From JBCCQH01 sp039024435 (lineage in GTDB: Bacteria > Bacteroidota > Bacteroidia > J057 > JADKCL01), in NCBI GenBank assembly GCA_039024435.1, contig JBCCQH010000077.1, positions 1 through 36,999 on the forward strand: a DNA stretch of 36,999 nucleotides, in the 5' to 3' direction. The translations under genes and the position numbers were made by a program. A model generated the notes under the pieces. That model was not told where the DNA came from, made no database searches, and worked only from the letters and a program-made list of their open reading frames with translations. This document shows positions 23,551 to 31,338 of the stretch, piece after piece. Position 1 is the stretch's first letter. Every line of letters starts with the position of its first letter.

Positions 23551-24591
23551 ATGAAAACCGAAGTTTCGACCGAAGCCCTCGAACAATTGTTTACCGCTGC
23601 CGATGCTTACCGCGAACTCGCACCCTGGAAATGGATGCAGGACCATCAGCTTTTCGGCGTGGTCAATCCCGCTACCGGAGAAAAAGGCTATTGCACCGTC
23701 ATGGGCAATCTCGGGGATTATCTCGCCCTGGGACTGTACCCTGGAGCGGAAGGCTACCGCAGCTACGTCTCGCTGTTCGGCGATCTGGAGGAGGAAGACG
23801 GCGATCCCCAGGAGGCAGTCTACACGCAACGCTGTCTGGTCGCCGCCTTTGAATACCAGGAGGAACTGGCCGAGGACGACCTCTTACTGGCGCGCAAGTT
23901 GGGGCGGGATTATCAGGCGCAGCGGGCCTGGCCGGATTTTCGGAGTTACCAGCCGGGCATGGCCCCCTGGAGTCCGAATCCCGCCGAGGTCACTTTCCTC
24001 ACCGTAGCGCTGGAGCAGGCGGTGGACGTCGCGCGGCGGGCGCGGCTAAACCTGGACTTGGTGCCGGAGTACAAGCCGAGCGACGGGAAGCCGATTTTGT
24101 TCCGCAAGCAGGTCGACGGCGAATGGCAAGATGCCCAAATTGTTCCCGATCCTCCGGTTAACCTTTCTCCGGCGCAGTTGCGCTTCGACCGCGACGCGGT
24201 TAGCGCCGCGGTGGGCACCTTGGAAAAAGCCAACGCCATCTGGCTATTTGAAATGTTTTTTCTGCCGGCCCCAATCATGGAGGATCAAGATGTGCGGCCC
24301 TACTTTCCCAAAGCCATGGTCCTGATGGATATTGAGAGCGGACGGATTCTGGGTTTGGATGCAGTCCGGGCCCGCGAAGTGGAAACCGATACTGCCGATT
24401 CCATCATTGAGATTTTCCAGCATTTTCGAGCGATTCCGGGAGAAATTGTGGTCAGCTCCCGGGACCATTACATCTTGATCAAGGAATTCTGCCGCTTGCT
24501 CGACATCACTTTGCACATGGACGAGGAAATCGACGTGGTCGATGGTTTGCGCGAAGATATTTTTGAACAAATGATGGGCGACCAGGGCTGA
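23551..24591 (+). CDS. DUF7309/DUF6930-like protein of unknown function
   Basis: This 346-residue cytosolic protein resembles the two-part family with an N-terminal DUF7309-like region and a C-terminal DUF6930-like region. The N-terminal part (about 8-85) has AYRELAPWKWMQDHQLFGV and GNLGDYLALGLYPGAEGYRSY. The C-terminal part (about 215-340) has IWLFEMFFLPAPI, YFPKAMVLMDIESGRILG and EIVVSSRDHYILIKEFCRLL. There is no signal or membrane segment. The function of these families is not known; I recall the names from sequence style and cannot verify them here. It starts at ATG 23551, about 105 bp from the divergent gene. Confidence 0.7.
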   Translation: MKTEVSTEALEQLFTAADAYRELAPWKWMQDHQLFGVVNPATGEKGYCTVMGNLGDYLALGLYPGAEGYRSYVSLFGDLEEEDGDPQEAVYTQRCLVAAFEYQEELAEDDLLLARKLGRDYQAQRAWPDFRSYQPGMAPWSPNPAEVTFLTVALEQAVDVARRARLNLDLVPEYKPSDGKPILFRKQVDGEWQDAQIVPDPPVNLSPAQLRFDRDAVSAAVGTLEKANAIWLFEMFFLPAPIMEDQDVRPYFPKAMVLMDIESGRILGLDAVRAREVETDTADSIIEIFQHFRAIPGEIVVSSRDHYILIKEFCRLLDITLHMDEEIDVVDGLREDIFEQMMGDQG

Positions 24592-25036
24592 TCGCGGAAG
24601 TTGAATCTGAAAGCCTAATTTATTTATTTTCAATTGGTTATTCCGCATTTCGTGGCCAAATGGGTGGACGACCGCTCCGGTTAAAAAGCGCCAAGAACGC
24701 AGCCAAGGGCCGGTCCTCCATGAACCAGCCAAATTCCGGTAGCAAATCGCAGAATTATCAAAAATCACCCAAACAAATGCACAATTGTTACATTTTGCAA
24801 CCTTTTACTCACAAACTGCGAAGAATATCTCGGATGGATAGGAATTCTCCCTTATTTTTACGAAATTCGTAATATCCCCTTTTAGAAGCGATACAAGGTT
24901 GAAGGTTTCGCTTCTGCACCCAAATGATTCACAAGCAGGATGGCCCCCGATGGGCGCATCTTTCGATTACCCCGAAACGATCTCCCGCGGAGCATTCGCG
25001 GACAGCAACGTAGTGCGGAAAATATTCACCCCAAAA
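24592..25036. other. Intergenic region with a 15-nt palindrome
   Basis: About 445 bp with lower GC than its surroundings. The only structure seen is TTACGAAATTCGTAA at 24858-24872, an exact inverted repeat about a central A. One plus-strand frame (24660-24872) has no recognisable content and is left out. Confidence 0.4.
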
Positions 25037-25210
25037 ATGGAATCGCAACAAGAAAACAGGAAACACGATGCCCAACCCCGGGAGGCTTCCCCCCCCAACC
25101 ACGGCATCCAGCACGAAGAACGCAATTCGGCCTTTATCGCCCATCTGCTCTTCAACGAAAACGAACTGCTCAAGGAACTGCTGCGCGACGACATCGCCGA
25201 AGGCATGTAA
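25037..25210 (+). CDS. Small hypothetical protein (57 residues)
   Basis: The frame from ATG 25037 encodes a hydrophilic N-terminal half rich in Gln, Glu, His and Pro and an amphipathic helical C-terminus (SAFIAHLLFNENELLKELLR). The frame remains open further upstream to 24899 but without a better start. A strong terminator follows 53 bp after the stop, which supports a real transcription unit. No family recognised. It might be a small helical partner or a leader peptide. Confidence 0.45.
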   Translation: MESQQENRKHDAQPREASPPNHGIQHEERNSAFIAHLLFNENELLKELLRDDIAEGM

Positions 25211-25262
25211 TCCCCCACCCGTTTTTCCCAAGCTCGACAAGTGCTGCCCCGGTGCTTGCCAA

Positions 25263-25290
25263 GGCGTGTCCCCGACACGCCCTTTTTTTA
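25263..25290 (+). terminator. Rho-independent terminator
   Basis: A perfect 8-bp stem GGCGTGTC / GACACGCC with loop CCC is followed by C and seven Ts. It ends the small-protein transcript and insulates the lipoprotein gene at 25377. Confidence 0.9.
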
Positions 25291-25351
25291 TCCCGATCAC
25301 CGATTCTGAATCCAGAATCGCCTCCCGCAATCATTCCCTCCCAAATCCGCT

Positions 25352-25359
25352 TATATTTG
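25352..25359 (+). promoter_or_regulatory. Promoter -7 element of the GDSL lipoprotein gene
   Basis: TATATTTG matches TAnnTTTG exactly and lies 17 nt before the ATG, just after the terminator, so a short leader is expected. Confidence 0.55.
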
Positions 25360-25376
25360 CCCCCAACCTAAATGTT

Positions 25377-26072
25377 ATGCGGCTACTCTTCTCCCTCCTG
25401 CTTCTCAGTTTCCTCGCCCCGGCATGCTCCCAGTCCGAAGGTCCGCCCTCCGATCCGGAAAGCGCATCGATCTTCAATTTTGACCGGTACCTCGCCCTGG
25501 GCGATTCTTACACCATCGGAGAAAGCGTTGCTGAGGACCAGCGCTGGCCCAACCAGTTGGTCGAACGGCTTCGGAGCAAAAACATCTGGTTTGATTCGAC
25601 CCTGATTGTTGCCACCAGCGGATGGACCACCGACGAACTCAGTGTGGGCATGGACGATGCTGGCCTCCAGGCACCGTGGGATCTCATGTCGCTGTTGATT
25701 GGGGTGAACAACCAGTTCCGTGGATGCCCCCTTTCTGACTTCGCCGACGAGTTTGAGCAATTGCTATTGCGGGCGGTCGCCCTTGCGGGGGGAGAGACCG
25801 GACGTGTATTTGTTGTATCGATTCCGGACTACGGCTACACGCCTTTCGGGCAGGGCAATCAGGCTGGCATTTCTCAGGGCATCGACGAATTCAACACCGC
25901 CAGCCGTACAATCACCGAGTCCTACGGGATCGATTACTACGACATCACCCCGATTTCCCGCCAGGACACCTCGGGCTGGGTTGCCAATGACAATCTGCAT
26001 CCTTCCGGTAGCCAGTACACCGCCTGGGTCCGCAGCTTTTGCGAAGCGGTCGCCGATCAGCTCGTCGAGTGA
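25377..26072 (+). CDS. SGNH/GDSL-family lipase/esterase-like lipoprotein
   Basis: This 231-residue hydrolase starts at ATG 25377, where a hydrophobic signal (MRLLFSLLLLSFLAPAC) ends in a lipobox-like Cys; the frame upstream is not coding in character. Catalytic blocks are seen in order: LALGDSYTIGE (nucleophile Ser), IGVNNQF (block III, oxyanion Asn) and DNLHPSGSQY (Asp and His of the triad). The family hydrolyses esters of lipids, sugars or acylated polymers; the substrate here is unknown. It is expected to be anchored to the periplasmic side of a membrane or the cell surface. It has its own promoter and is followed by a convergent gene 52 bp away. Confidence 0.88.
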   Translation: MRLLFSLLLLSFLAPACSQSEGPPSDPESASIFNFDRYLALGDSYTIGESVAEDQRWPNQLVERLRSKNIWFDSTLIVATSGWTTDELSVGMDDAGLQAPWDLMSLLIGVNNQFRGCPLSDFADEFEQLLLRAVALAGGETGRVFVVSIPDYGYTPFGQGNQAGISQGIDEFNTASRTITESYGIDYYDITPISRQDTSGWVANDNLHPSGSQYTAWVRSFCEAVADQLVE

Positions 26073-26124
26073 TGCCACTGGTTGACCGCAGAATGCCACT
26101 CTCCCATCGGTCGGATTTCTCGGT

Positions 26125-27261
26125 TCAATAGACGGCTTCTTTCCACTCCCACTGCGCGTAGCCCAAGTGCGCCGCGATGCGGTCCAGTTTTCGCGCCAAT
26201 ATCCGCTTGCCGAGCCTTTCCCGGCTCCGAAAGTGATACACCACAAAAACCAGCCGCCGCGCTTTGCGCTGGAACTTCCATACCCCGACGATGCGCCCCT
26301 GTTTCAGCACGACCCCTTCGACGTGCGCCGCGATTCGCCATACCTTTTTGTAGTCCTTTTCCCGAACGAGCCATCCCTTCTCCTTGTGTGCGAGGACCAG
26401 CGGATCAAAGCGGTACAGCAGGGTACTCGGCAGATCAGAACGCTCGATGGCGGGATCCACCGGGGAAAATCCAGACTTTACCGCATACAACGGCAGCCCC
26501 GCCAACGGCACAGTGATCAATTGATCCGCGATCTGCTCCCGCCAAGTCTGGGCCACCTGCCGCGCTACCCCCCGCCAATGGGCAAAATCCGCCAGTGTCG
26601 CCGGGCCGTAAGCCTGGAAGTAGCGCCGCATCAATTCCGGATTCTGGTCGGCGGCCCCCGGCGGTACCATCGGTTCGGGATAGCCCTCTGGCCACCAGTG
26701 GTAGGGCGAGTAGATCAGTTGTCGGCCCGCTGCCTGGTCGTAGCCTCCGAGGCAGAGTTGCCCGCGCCGCCCCAGTTCGACGAGGATGCCGCCCCAATTG
26801 CCTACCGCCGGAAAATGGGGGGCGATTCCCGTGGCAAAATCGGCAATCGCTTCCCGGGTGCAGCAGCCTTCAGCCCGCAGAAATGCGCCCGTGTGCCGGA
26901 TCAGATCTTCGTACCCCTCCCGTGAGCCTCCTGATTTGAGGAATTGCTTTTTGCTCCAGGAATGCCCGGAGTGAAATGCATTCGCGAACAGCGGCAAGGT
27001 GTGGCTGGCGTAGAGGTGAACCGTATTGCGCTGCCCCCAGGTTTTGATCAGTGTGCGGCGCTCAGAAAACTTCGCGGCGAGGGCCGCGTGGCTTCCGCTT
27101 TCCAGCCGCATGGCCAAGGCCAGCGAGGCCGCAGTAAAAATCTGCGACTGCATGCCCAGCAGATTTTCCGCCACAGCTTCTTCCGCTCCCTCCGGCCGCA
27201 ATTCCACCAAGTGAGAAGCCCGAAAACGGGCGTAGGCGACTTGTTCCGCACTCCACTCCAT
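26125..27261 (-). CDS. Winged-helix protein of the AlkZ-like (HTH_42) family
   Basis: This 378-residue protein belongs to the HTH_42/AlkZ family, some members of which are DNA glycosylases that unhook bulky or crosslinked bases. The QxQ motif that carries the catalytic glutamines in AlkZ is present as MQSQ (Gln38, Gln40), followed by TWGQRNTVHLY, the usual 'R-x-x-x-H' strand. Later landmarks are YQAYGPATLADFAHW, LYRFDPLVLAHKEK and VWKFQRK. It is cytosolic. The start ATG 27261 is 4 nt from a TTACTTTG box. Not every family member is a glycosylase, so repair activity is likely but unproven. Confidence 0.8.
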   Translation of the reverse strand: MEWSAEQVAYARFRASHLVELRPEGAEEAVAENLLGMQSQIFTAASLALAMRLESGSHAALAAKFSERRTLIKTWGQRNTVHLYASHTLPLFANAFHSGHSWSKKQFLKSGGSREGYEDLIRHTGAFLRAEGCCTREAIADFATGIAPHFPAVGNWGGILVELGRRGQLCLGGYDQAAGRQLIYSPYHWWPEGYPEPMVPPGAADQNPELMRRYFQAYGPATLADFAHWRGVARQVAQTWREQIADQLITVPLAGLPLYAVKSGFSPVDPAIERSDLPSTLLYRFDPLVLAHKEKGWLVREKDYKKVWRIAAHVEGVVLKQGRIVGVWKFQRKARRLVFVVYHFRSRERLGKRILARKLDRIAAHLGYAQWEWKEAVY

Positions 27262-27265
27262 GGTT

Positions 27266-27273
27266 CAAAGTAA
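27266..27273 (-). promoter_or_regulatory. -7-type element before the AlkZ-like gene
   Basis: Minus-strand TTACTTTG, one mismatch to TAnnTTTG, is followed by AACC and the ATG. Confidence 0.35.
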
Positions 27274-27612
27274 ACAATCGGCTTCGGAAGGACAATAGCG
27301 GACTTCGGGAGGCAAGCCCGCTGATTGAGGTGGGGTCAGCCCGGTGACCCCGGTTTCCCAACGGTGGCAAAGCCAACCTTGCCCTCAACCAATTCCGAAT
27401 GGGCAGGCACCAATTTTGCCTCCGGGATTTACCCGGCGGGAAAACCCTGAGGTCGTCCCGGAGCCAAGGCGCCCCAATTCCCCAAAATTTGCCCCGTAAA
27501 AGTGGACCGCAGGCGCCCGGCGTGTCCTGCAGAAGCACGGACTTTCCCAGCTTTGACATTTTTGTCGTCCGCTCTGCCGCGTATCTCACCCACCGAAAAA
27601 GCATTTATTGAC
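27274..27612. other. Divergent intergenic region (AlkZ-like / ybaB)
   Basis: About 340 bp without a credible gene. It holds a perfect 7-bp hairpin GGGGTCA / TGACCCC (27332-27351) without a T-run. Nothing else is recognised. Confidence 0.4.
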
Positions 27613-27620
27613 TATCTTTG
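27613..27620 (+). promoter_or_regulatory. Promoter -7 element of the ybaB-glycosyltransferase unit
   Basis: TATCTTTG is an exact match to TAnnTTTG, 44 nt before the ATG at 27665. Confidence 0.55.
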
Positions 27621-27664
27621 CCGTGATAACCAATCCGATAACCACCCAAATAACGCGAGAAATT

Positions 27665-28000
27665 ATGTTTAACCCGATGGAATTGATGGGCAAGCTGAAG
27701 GAAATGCAAGAGGAGATGGAAAACGCCCGCAAGCGCCTTGATGACATTCACGTTTCGGCCGAATCCGGCGGGGGCATGGTCAAGGTCACCGCCAATGCCA
27801 ACCGCAAAGTCCTTAAAATTGAGGTCGACCCCGAAATCATGGATCCGGCGGACAAAGAAATCATGGAAGACCTCATCGCCGCCGCCGTGAACAAAGTCAT
27901 GGAAGAAGCCGAGGCCAAGGCCCGTGACGAAATCAGCCAGGTCTCTTCCAACTTCATGCCCAATATCCCCGGCATGGACCTCTCCAATCTCGGACGCTGA
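27665..28000 (+). CDS. ebfC: YbaB/EbfC family nucleoid-associated protein
   Basis: This 111-residue protein matches the YbaB/EbfC family of small dimeric DNA-binding proteins that coat the nucleoid and affect expression broadly. It has the usual three-part build: an N-terminal helix (MFNPMELMGKLKEMQEEM), a beta hairpin with GGGMVKVTANANRKVLKIEV, and a C-terminal helix (KEIMEDLIAAAVNKVMEEAE). ATG 27665 gives the normal family length; an in-frame TTG at 27608 would lie upstream of the promoter box. It is followed after 3 bp by a glycosyltransferase, so the two are co-transcribed. In many bacteria it sits next to recR or dnaX, which are not seen here. Confidence 0.93.
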   Translation: MFNPMELMGKLKEMQEEMENARKRLDDIHVSAESGGGMVKVTANANRKVLKIEVDPEIMDPADKEIMEDLIAAAVNKVMEEAEAKARDEISQVSSNFMPNIPGMDLSNLGR

Positions 28001-28003
28001 TCC

Positions 28004-29038
28004 ATGGTCCCCGGGGTTACCATTGTCATCCTCAACTGGAATGGCCGCAAGTTCCTGGAACAGTTTCTGCCCTCGGTCTTGGCGACTGCCTACGCAAACT
28101 TCCAGGTCCTGGTCGTGGACAATGGCTCAACCGACGACAGCATCGCCTACCTCCAGGCGGAATTCCCCTCGGTCCGCCTCCTCGAACTCGACCGCAATTA
28201 CGGCTTCACCACCGGGAACAACAAAGCGCTTCCCCACGTCGATACGCCCTATTTCGTCCTGCTGAACAACGACGTCGAAGTCGATCCCGGATGGCTCGGC
28301 CCGATGGTAGAAGTGATGGAAGCGGACGAAACGGTGGCCGCGGTCCAGCCTAAATTGCTGGCCTATCAGGACCGGGACCACTTCGAATACGCCGGAGCCG
28401 CCGGCGGTTACCTGGACGTGTACGGATATCCATTTTCGCGGGGCCGCTTGTTTGAGTGCAATGAAAAAGACACCGGGCAGTACGATGCCGTCCAGGAAAT
28501 CTTTTGGGCGACCGGTGCCTGCATGCTCATCCGCAAGTCGGTGACCGACCGGATCGGTCTGTTTGAAGACCGCTACTTTGCCCACATGGAGGAAATCGAT
28601 TTCTGCTGGCGGGCCAAAAACTTCGGTTACAAAGTCATGTACACCCCCCACGGCAAGGCCTGGCACCTCGGCGGAGGTACCCTCCCCAAGTCCAGTCCCC
28701 GCAAGACCTACCTGAACGCCCACAACAGCCTGGCTACCCTGCTGAAGAATTTCCCCGGCCGCCAGGTGGGGTACAAACTCTTCCTGAGGCTTTTGCTCGA
28801 CGGGGTCTGGGCCATCCGGGCCCTGTTCCAAGGCGATTTTGCGACCATCGGGGCCATTTTCAAAGCCCACTGGAAGCTTTTCTTATCTTTTGGCTACTGG
28901 CTCAAAGCGCGCCGGGAGACCTACCAAGAAATCGAGCGCATCCCCGCCCAACAATCCGGTTACTACCGCAAAAGCATCGTTTGGCAACACTTTGTCCGGG
29001 GGATCAAATCCTTCACTGAACTCCCCGGCATCAAATAG
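28004..29038 (+). CDS. Family 2 glycosyltransferase
   Basis: This 344-residue GT-A enzyme resembles rhamnosyltransferase-type GT2 proteins of cell-surface polysaccharide synthesis. The N-terminus has VTIVILNWNGRKFLEQFLPS, VVDNGSTDDS and RNYGFTTGNNKAL (nucleotide-sugar binding), then LLNNDVEVD with the DxD-like metal site, ATGACMLIRKS, and the acceptor-site motif HMEEIDFCWRAKNFG. A C-terminal helical, partly hydrophobic region may touch the membrane. It lies 3 bp after ebfC. The donor and acceptor sugars cannot be read from sequence. Confidence 0.92.
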   Translation: MVPGVTIVILNWNGRKFLEQFLPSVLATAYANFQVLVVDNGSTDDSIAYLQAEFPSVRLLELDRNYGFTTGNNKALPHVDTPYFVLLNNDVEVDPGWLGPMVEVMEADETVAAVQPKLLAYQDRDHFEYAGAAGGYLDVYGYPFSRGRLFECNEKDTGQYDAVQEIFWATGACMLIRKSVTDRIGLFEDRYFAHMEEIDFCWRAKNFGYKVMYTPHGKAWHLGGGTLPKSSPRKTYLNAHNSLATLLKNFPGRQVGYKLFLRLLLDGVWAIRALFQGDFATIGAIFKAHWKLFLSFGYWLKARRETYQEIERIPAQQSGYYRKSIVWQHFVRGIKSFTELPGIK

Positions 29039-29066
29039 CCCGCCGTTTGGGTGGGGGCTACCTCGC

Positions 29067-29459
29067 TCAAAGTTGGTTCAGGAACTGGGCCGCGGCCTCC
29101 AGGTTTTCCAGCCAATGTCCCCCGTTGCGCTGCACCATTTCTCCTACCTTTTGTAGCGACCGCCACTGGTGCGGTGACCATTGCTGATCGCCATCCTCCA
29201 CCAGCAGCACTAAAATCGTCCGTTCCGGGCGCTTGTTGCTATCGTCCACGACTTCCGCAACGGAATAATAGCCCTCTGCCTTGGGACTGAGAACGTACAG
29301 CAGGTAATCACATTCGGCCCGCTCCGCCAGTTCTTTTTGGTAATCGGCTTCGGTCCAGGTCGGGACCACCGGATCAAAATAGGCGATTTTTAAACGGGGA
29401 ATGAGCACTTGCCGCCAATGACTGCCGCTGCAGGTGCCGCCGAGGAATACTTTTTTCAT
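29067..29459 (-). CDS. Nucleoside 2-deoxyribosyltransferase-like protein
   Basis: This 130-residue protein starts at ATG 29459, because KKVFLGGTCSGSHWR is the typical N-terminus; the 18 codons upstream belong to the intergenic region. GGTC-x-GS-x-WR, YFDPVVPTWTE, ECDYLLYVLSPKAEGYYSVAEVVDDSNKRPE match the small nucleoside deoxyribosyltransferase-like family (the Glu in SVAEVV is the presumed catalytic residue). The family transfers 2-deoxyribose between bases, but many short members are uncharacterised and some occur in defence or nucleotide-signalling contexts. It is convergent with the glycosyltransferase and divergent from the lipoprotein gene. Confidence 0.82.
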   Translation of the reverse strand: MKKVFLGGTCSGSHWRQVLIPRLKIAYFDPVVPTWTEADYQKELAERAECDYLLYVLSPKAEGYYSVAEVVDDSNKRPERTILVLLVEDGDQQWSPHQWRSLQKVGEMVQRNGGHWLENLEAAAQFLNQL

Positions 29460-29522
29460 GGTGTGGTAAGCTTGAATGGGGGCAATGTTGGGAAATGTTG
29501 GCAGGAAAAACAAGCCCGGATG

Positions 29523-29530
29523 TATCTTTG
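29523..29530 (+). promoter_or_regulatory. Promoter -7 element directly before the lipoprotein start
   Basis: TATCTTTG (exact consensus) is followed by CCCC and ATG 29535. A TTG at 29498-29500 may be the -33 element. Transcription should start at the A of the ATG or within a few bases. Confidence 0.6.
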
Positions 29531-29534
29531 CCCC

Positions 29535-30500
29535 ATGCGCACCTTTGCCCTATTTCTGATTGCTGTCGCCTGCTTGCTCCCCGGTTGTACCTCCGCCCCG
29601 GCGGATGCCGCCTCCACGCCGTCCCCGACCGACCTCGACGCGGATACTACCGCAGTCGAAAAATTTATCCCCTACCAGGAACGCCTCGCCCAGCAGGAAA
29701 AGGCCGAACGCGCCCGCCTCGGGGTCCGCGAAGTCCGCACCCTGCAGCCCTCCCCAAACGAGTCCGCTACGTGGAGCCCAATCACCATCGCCCGCTACGA
29801 TCCCCGCGGCAACCTCATTTCCGAGGAGACCCGCACTGCCCAGGGGGAACTGCGCAAATCGGTGGAGAACACCTGGCAAGGCGATCTCCTGCTGCGCTCA
29901 GTGGTCAAATCTCCCCAGGGCCGCAGCTACCGCGCCGTGTACGAATACGATGCTCGGAAAAACAAGCGCTCCGAAACGCTGTTCAAGCCTTCCGGAGACA
30001 CCCTCCTCACCCGCCGTTACCGCTACGACCCCACCGGCAACGAAACCGAAGCCTGGTTTACCGACCAGCAACGCAACCGCCGCTTCCGCAAGACCACCGC
30101 CTACAATGCCCTCGGCCAGCCCACCACAGTTACCGAGTACCTCGGCGATTCCATCACCTGGCGAGAACACTACACCATTCAACCCCGCAAATGGCGGGTC
30201 ACCCGCCAGCGGTACAATGGCGATACCCTGAGCCATTTCATCACCGAATTCGACAAAGCAGACCGCGCCATCCGCATCGAACAGTTGGGCCCCGATGACG
30301 ACCTGCAATTCGGGATCAACTACCTCTACGACGCGGAAGGACGCCTCTTCAAAGAGTCGCAGTACGGCAAGGAAGGGAAAGAATTGCAGTCCGTCCAGTA
30401 CACCTTTGACGAAGCGGGACTCAAAACCGAACAAATTACCCTTCTCCCCGGCCTGCCCCAAGGCGCGGTAACCCGCTACGAATACGTCCGCAAAAAATAA
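29535..30500 (+). CDS. Lipoprotein with YD/RHS-like beta-strand repeats
   Basis: This 321-residue lipoprotein has signal MRTFALFLIAVACLLPGC with lipobox LPGC. After a Thr/Pro/Asp-rich linker it has about nine repeats of a strand-turn unit: ARYDPRGNLISEET, YEYDARKNKRSETLF, YRYDPTGNETEAWF, TAYNALGQPTTVTEY, NYLYDAEGRLFKESQY and YTFDEAGLKTEQ. These resemble YD repeats of RHS proteins and the hypothetical Bacteroidota YD-like surface lipoproteins, but there is no RHS core or toxin tip. It is likely surface- or periplasm-exposed. ATG 29535 is chosen from the signal peptide and promoter position. Confidence 0.8.
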   Translation: MRTFALFLIAVACLLPGCTSAPADAASTPSPTDLDADTTAVEKFIPYQERLAQQEKAERARLGVREVRTLQPSPNESATWSPITIARYDPRGNLISEETRTAQGELRKSVENTWQGDLLLRSVVKSPQGRSYRAVYEYDARKNKRSETLFKPSGDTLLTRRYRYDPTGNETEAWFTDQQRNRRFRKTTAYNALGQPTTVTEYLGDSITWREHYTIQPRKWRVTRQRYNGDTLSHFITEFDKADRAIRIEQLGPDDDLQFGINYLYDAEGRLFKESQYGKEGKELQSVQYTFDEAGLKTEQITLLPGLPQGAVTRYEYVRKK

Positions 30501-30501
30501 A

Positions 30502-30537
30502 GCCGCCGCCCAAAAGGACCGCGGCCACCGTTTTTTT
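30502..30537 (+). terminator. Possible terminator between convergent genes
   Basis: A weak GCCGC / GCGGC stem with a 14-nt loop is followed by CACCG and seven Ts. It lies just after the lipoprotein stop. Confidence 0.35.
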
Positions 30538-30547
30538 CGCTCGGGAA

Positions 30548-31192
30548 TTACATATCCGTCTGATCGGTGATGATCCAGTCTTTTGATTCGTACTCCGCCT
30601 CGTTGAGATTGAAAATCCCATCGTTGATGCCGAGATTGGACTGCAAATCGCTCATCACGTAGGTGTAAGTGGACCCATTGCGGGCGTGCATGACCGCCTT
30701 GTCGATCAGCTTGTTGGACTTGTTGATCCACAGCTCGGTCTTCCAGATATCGCCGGTTTTCTTGTTGGAGAACAGCGAGATCTTCTCGGCGCCGTTTTCC
30801 ACCCCGTCGTATTTCGTTTTGGTATCCTCTTCGTAGACCTTGTAAAGGCGATCCGGCGTGATCGAGGATTCCGCGTCTACGTCCGATTTGATGATTTCCT
30901 CGTCTTCGACGAGCAGCACCCAAAGGTATTTTCCGTTGCAGTACATGGATTCGTCGGCAAACTCAATCTTGTACTTCTCGCCTTTCAGGACGATGGTCCC
31001 TTGCTTGACGATGGGCTTTTTCAGATTGGGATTGTTCAGGGTGTAGACAAAAGAGGCCTTGAGGTCCTTGAGACCTTCAAACTTCGCCTTGGATTGCTTG
31101 ATCAGCTTATCGGCTTGCGGGCTCTGGGCCTGAAGCGCCGACACCGCGAAGACCAGCGCCAAAATTCCGATTGCTGTCCTAAGATGTTTCAT
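30548..31192 (-). CDS. lolA: Outer-membrane lipoprotein carrier protein LolA-like
   Basis: LolA ferries lipoproteins through the periplasm from the inner membrane to the outer membrane. This 214-residue protein starts at ATG 31192, where the signal MKHLRTAIGILALVFAVSALQAQ begins; an ATG 11 codons earlier adds no useful sequence. The fold signatures KFEGLKDLKASFVYTL, GTIVLKGEKYKIEF and YCNGKYLWVLL, and the C-terminal NDGIFNLNEAEY segment fit the Bacteroidota LolA family. It follows ftsK on the same strand, a common arrangement in the phylum. Confidence 0.9.
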   Translation of the reverse strand: MKHLRTAIGILALVFAVSALQAQSPQADKLIKQSKAKFEGLKDLKASFVYTLNNPNLKKPIVKQGTIVLKGEKYKIEFADESMYCNGKYLWVLLVEDEEIIKSDVDAESSITPDRLYKVYEEDTKTKYDGVENGAEKISLFSNKKTGDIWKTELWINKSNKLIDKAVMHARNGSTYTYVMSDLQSNLGINDGIFNLNEAEYESKDWIITDQTDM

Positions 31193-31338
31193 GAGAGTCG
31201 TTCCTAATGTGTCGATTTTGTGCAAATGTCGTGATAATCACGCAGTTTAAAAAGGGCAGATCGCCGGGTCGGCTTCCGCTTCCCAATACCTAAGCACATT
31301 CCGTGCCGATTTTGTTTTGCGGCACAAAATTTTTGGCG

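Noticed and set aside
24660..24872. Plus-strand 70-residue frame
   Set aside because: It ends on the palindrome, has no promoter or hydrophobic pattern, and the sequence looks non-coding.
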